Positions 61,303-64,000 of a stretch of 64,000 nucleotides of DNA are shown piece after piece; the first letter of the stretch is position 1; each line of letters opens with the position of its first letter. The notes under the pieces are model-generated. The model did no database searches. It saw only the letters and a program-made list of their open reading frames with translations, and was not told where the DNA came from. Where the stretch lies: the NCBI RefSeq assembly GCF_004103735.1, contig NZ_CP035281.1, forward strand, positions 248,001 to 312,000, in the 5' to 3' direction. Source of the stretch: Aminipila luticellarii. Lineage in GTDB: Bacteria > Bacillota > Clostridia > Peptostreptococcales > Anaerovoracaceae. The translations under genes were made by a program, and so were the position numbers.

Positions 61303-62400
61303 ATGAACAAAAACAACGGCAGAGTATATAACTTTTCAGCTGGACCATCTATGCTGCCTTTAGAGGTGATGGAAAATGTAGCGGCACAGCTAACAAATTA
61401 TATGGGATGCGGACAGTCCGTTATGGAGATGAGCCACCGTTCCAAAGAATTTCAGGCGATTATTGATGAAGCAGAAGCAAACTTGAGGACTCTCATGAAG
61501 ATTCCGGAGAACTATAAGGTGCTATTCCTTCAAGGGGGAGGAACCCTGCAATTTTCCATGGTGGCTATGAACCTTCTGAGAAAGTCCAAGAAAGCGGACT
61601 ATATTGTAACCGGTACATGGGCTAAAAAAGCCGCGGCAGAGGCTAAAAAGTTCGGAGATATTAAAATCGTGGCATCCTCAGAGGATACGACCTTCTCCTA
61701 TATTCCTAAAGTAAAGAAGGAAGATTTTCGGGCAGATGCGGATTATGTACATATTACTTTTAATAATACGATTTATGGAACGCACTACGGTTATATCCCA
61801 GATACAGGCGATATCCCGCTGGTGGCAGATATGTCCTCCTGCATCCTTTCAGAAGAAATCGATGTGACCAAGTTTGGACTGATTTATGCAGGGGCGCAGA
61901 AGAACATTGCACCGGCCGGTGTGACCCTCGTCATCATTCGGGAAGACCTGATCGGATTTGCTCCGGCAGAGACTCCTACCTATTTGGATTATAAGGTGCA
62001 TGCGGAAAACGGTTCCATGTATAACACCCCTCCGTGCTTTACGATTTATGTGGCAGGAGAAGTGTTCAAGCATATTTTAAAGAACGGCGGGATTCCTCCG
62101 CTTCACCAGTTGGACGTTGAAAAGGCAGGAAAGCTTTATAAGTATATCGATGAAAGTAAGATGTATAAGTGCCCGGTTCAGGCGGACAGCCGTTCTCTCA
62201 TGAATGTGGTATTTGTAACGGGCGATGGGGAACTGGATAAGAAGTTTATCGCAGAAGCAAAGGAAAAGGGACTGGTAAACCTTGGCGGACATCGCTCTAT
62301 TGGAGGAATGAGAGCAAGTATTTACAACGCCATGCCAATGGAAGGCGTGGATACACTCATCGCTTTCATGAAGAAGTTTGAAGAGGAAAACGCAAAATAA
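61303..62400 (+). CDS. serC: Phosphoserine aminotransferase
   Basis: PLP enzyme converting 3-phosphohydroxypyruvate to phosphoserine, the step after SerA. The 365-residue protein begins GRVYNFSAGPSMLP and has HRSKEFQAI, LFLQGGGTLQFSMVAMNLL, the Schiff-base Lys in YAGAQKNIAPAGVT and GGHRSIGGMRASIYNAM near the end. An in-frame start at 61258 adds residues, but ATG 61303 follows AGAGGTGA. A serB-type phosphatase is not adjacent. Confidence 0.96.
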   Translation: MNKNNGRVYNFSAGPSMLPLEVMENVAAQLTNYMGCGQSVMEMSHRSKEFQAIIDEAEANLRTLMKIPENYKVLFLQGGGTLQFSMVAMNLLRKSKKADYIVTGTWAKKAAAEAKKFGDIKIVASSEDTTFSYIPKVKKEDFRADADYVHITFNNTIYGTHYGYIPDTGDIPLVADMSSCILSEEIDVTKFGLIYAGAQKNIAPAGVTLVIIREDLIGFAPAETPTYLDYKVHAENGSMYNTPPCFTIYVAGEVFKHILKNGGIPPLHQLDVEKAGKLYKYIDESKMYKCPVQADSRSLMNVVFVTGDGELDKKFIAEAKEKGLVNLGGHRSIGGMRASIYNAMPMEGVDTLIAFMKKFEEENAK

Positions 62401-62461
62401 ATGGGTGGAATAAAAAACCATAAAAATTTCATATATTAGAACGCAGAAATATGATAGAATA

Positions 62462-62503
62462 AAAAGTGGTAAAAATGCAAAGTTTTTATCACTTTTAATT
62501 TTT
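62462..62503 (+). terminator. Terminator after serC
   Basis: AAAAGTGGTAAAAA at 62462-62475 pairs with TTTTTATCACTTTT at 62483-62496 (one G-U) and an AATTTTTAA tail follows. Confidence 0.75.
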
Positions 62504-62532
62504 AATCAAACGAAGTAAAATGAGGAAGTATC

Positions 62533-63807
62533 ATGAAGTATTTTATTATAGTCCCCGATGGAGCGGGGGACGAAAAAATTGAAAGCCTGGGCGGAAAAAC
62601 GCCGCTTGAGACCGCAAACATGCCTGTGATCAACGGGCTGGCGGCAAAGGGTGAGGTCGGTATGGTGCAGACCATACCGGAAGGAGTCGCACCGGGAAGC
62701 GATGCGGCGAACCTGTCTGTTATGGGGTATGATCCGGCGGTCTATCTGACCGGAAGATCTCCGCTGGAAGCAGCCAGCATCGGCATTGATATGTCGGATA
62801 CGGATGTGGCTTTCAGAACGAACATTATTACATTGGTGGATCCTGAAACGGGTAAGCCCGCCGATGAAACCACTACGACCGCTTATGAAGACTTAATTAT
62901 TACGGATCACAGTTCTGGAGATATTACTACAGAAGAAGCGGATGCGTTGATCAAAGCCATCCAGCAGGAATTGGGAAGCGAAAAGCTTCGATTCTATACA
63001 GGAGTGAGTTATCGCCACTGCATGATCGCAAAGGAAGGATCGACAGACTATCAGCTGACGCCTCCACACGATGTACTGGGAAAGCCAGTGGGAGCTCATC
63101 TTCCTAAAGGGGAAGGACTGGTGGAAGGTGCGGCGGCACAGGACGCCGAATTTATTACAGAATTAATGAAAAAAAGCTATGAAATCCTACGGAAGCATCC
63201 TGTGAATCAGGCGAGAAAGGCCAGAGGACTGAATCCTGCCAACACCGCGTGGATCTGGGGCCAGGGAAAGAAACCAAGCTTATCTTCCTTCTATGATAAA
63301 TATAAGATCACGGGAACGGCCATTTCTGCCGTGGATCTGATCAAGGGAATCGCTATCTGTGCGGGCTTGGATTCTGTGGATGTGGAAGGTGCTACCGGTA
63401 CGATACATACCAACTATGACGGAAAAGCACAGGCAGCCATACAGGAATTTAAAAACGGGAAGGACTTTGTCTACATGCACTTGGAGGGACCGGACGAATG
63501 CTCTCATCAGGGAGATCAGCCGGGAAAAATAAAGTGTATGGAGCTGATCGATGAAAAAATTGCAAAGCCGGTGATAGATTATTTAAGGGATGCGGGAGAA
63601 GCATTCAGAGTGCTGGTGGTTCCCGATCACAGAACTCCGCTTTGCCTTCGGACTCATTCCTCTGACCCGGTACCCTTTGTGCTCTATGACAGCACAGGGG
63701 AGCAGAAGCAGGATAGAGCCAGAGCTTTTAATGAGGATTCCGGCAGGATGGGAAAAAGCTTTGGAAGCGGATATGAATTAGCCGATTATTTTTTTGAAAA
63801 ATTTTGA
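62533..63807 (+). CDS. Archaeal-type cofactor-independent phosphoglycerate mutase / proposed homoserine kinase (ApgM family)
   Basis: A 424-residue alkaline-phosphatase-superfamily protein. The N-terminal metal and nucleophile region is VPDGAGDEKIESLGGKTPLETANMP with GSDAANLSVMGYDP supplying the Ser; the C-terminal metal ligands are in HLEGPDECSHQGD and VVPDHRTP...THSSDPVPF. This COG3635 group includes archaeal phosphoglycerate mutases, and one bacterial clade has been proposed as a homoserine kinase in genomes having thrC but no thrB. Placement after serC favours 3-phosphoglycerate metabolism, while the lone thrC at 45445 favours the other role. Sequence alone does not decide. Confidence 0.85.
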   Translation: MKYFIIVPDGAGDEKIESLGGKTPLETANMPVINGLAAKGEVGMVQTIPEGVAPGSDAANLSVMGYDPAVYLTGRSPLEAASIGIDMSDTDVAFRTNIITLVDPETGKPADETTTTAYEDLIITDHSSGDITTEEADALIKAIQQELGSEKLRFYTGVSYRHCMIAKEGSTDYQLTPPHDVLGKPVGAHLPKGEGLVEGAAAQDAEFITELMKKSYEILRKHPVNQARKARGLNPANTAWIWGQGKKPSLSSFYDKYKITGTAISAVDLIKGIAICAGLDSVDVEGATGTIHTNYDGKAQAAIQEFKNGKDFVYMHLEGPDECSHQGDQPGKIKCMELIDEKIAKPVIDYLRDAGEAFRVLVVPDHRTPLCLRTHSSDPVPFVLYDSTGEQKQDRARAFNEDSGRMGKSFGSGYELADYFFEKF

Positions 63808-63833
63808 GAAAGAGATTTAGATTTGGGGAAGCA

Positions 63834-64000
63834 ATGAAGAAAACGATTACAGTAATGATTGTGTTATTTTCCTTGATTGCAAATCTGGGAGCCAATACTG
63901 CTGCTGTCTTTGCAGAGACAGACGGTGCGAAAACACCGGCAATCACAGCAGCACCGTCTATCGTGGCAGAAACAGGGGTTTTAATCGATGCAAGGACGGG
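63834..64000 (+). CDS. D-alanyl-D-alanine carboxypeptidase-like protein (3' end outside window)
   Basis: Only the first 55 codons are present. They encode a signal peptide (MKKTITVMIVLFSLIANLG, AVFA cleavage region), a short linker and APSIVAETGVLIDARTG, the usual opening of DacF/DacA-type penicillin-binding carboxypeptidases just before the SxxK region. GGGGAAGC lies before the ATG. The call rests on this short N-terminal match. Confidence 0.65.
   Translation, partial: MKKTITVMIVLFSLIANLGANTAAVFAETDGAKTPAITAAPSIVAETGVLIDART

Noticed and set aside
1-64000. CRISPR array, rRNA genes, complete insertion sequences or prophage structural genes
   Set aside because: No regularly spaced repeats, rRNA-like sequence, transposase, integrase or phage structural protein was seen on either strand.

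Overview
The window reads as chromosome from an anaerobic, sporulating low-GC Gram-positive bacterium of the class Clostridia. The order rho - DUF1385 - prmC - rpmE - prfA - sua5 - rpiB - upp, the cdaA-cdaR-glmM-glmS operon, the comFC - raiA RNA - hpf arrangement, a GerMN lipoprotein and a tiny YjcZ-like peptide all point that way. Family XIII / Anaerovoracaceae is my guess from overall gene content; it is not proven by the sequence. Most genes lie on the + strand with good Shine-Dalgarno sites, and rho-independent terminators separate the operons.

Layout. 1-9672: translation and nucleotide housekeeping (rho partial, DUF1385, prmC, an MFS exporter, rpmE, prfA, sua5, rpiB, upp, tyrS). 9673-17650: an envelope-stress-type module, made of an ABC ATPase, a large secreted CARDB-like protein anchored by a C-terminal helix, a MacB/FtsX permease, then an OmpR-type regulator and a large multi-membrane histidine kinase. 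The ABC operon has a promoter covered by a strong palindrome and a terminator-like hairpin in its leader. 17651-24576: nadE, yhaM, recD2, comFC and a raiA-type structured RNA. 24577-30617: hpf, then c-di-AMP synthesis and cell-wall precursor genes. 30618-37924: two small secreted-protein genes on the minus strand (one apparently beheaded), a large inverted repeat, a transporter with two tandem M20 amidohydrolases, and a KimA-type K+ importer (a c-di-AMP target in other Firmicutes). 37925-47654: GerMN lipoprotein, ahcY, a 33-aa membrane peptide, a TPR-GGDEF protein, an operon pda-gltX-acyl-ACP thioesterase, thrC and mgsA.

47804-53175 is the accessory part: a tRNA-Ser(GGA) followed by distinctly AT-rich DNA with a beta/sce7725-like protein, a convergent sce7726-like PD-(D/E)XK nuclease, a HigB-like toxin with a HigA-IrrE fusion antitoxin, 0.6 kb of non-coding DNA with hairpins, and a HAD phosphatase. 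No integrase or att duplication was found. This is the best candidate for an undescribed (defence-type) system.

53176-64000 returns to core genes: a GH3 lipoprotein, an NPYW-family helical protein, a lipoprotein, a PilZ protein, a hydroxyacid dehydrogenase, mntP, rdgB, yihY, divergent serA/serC sharing one palindromic promoter region, an archaeal-type phosphoglycerate mutase, and the 5' end of a D,D-carboxypeptidase gene cut by the window end.
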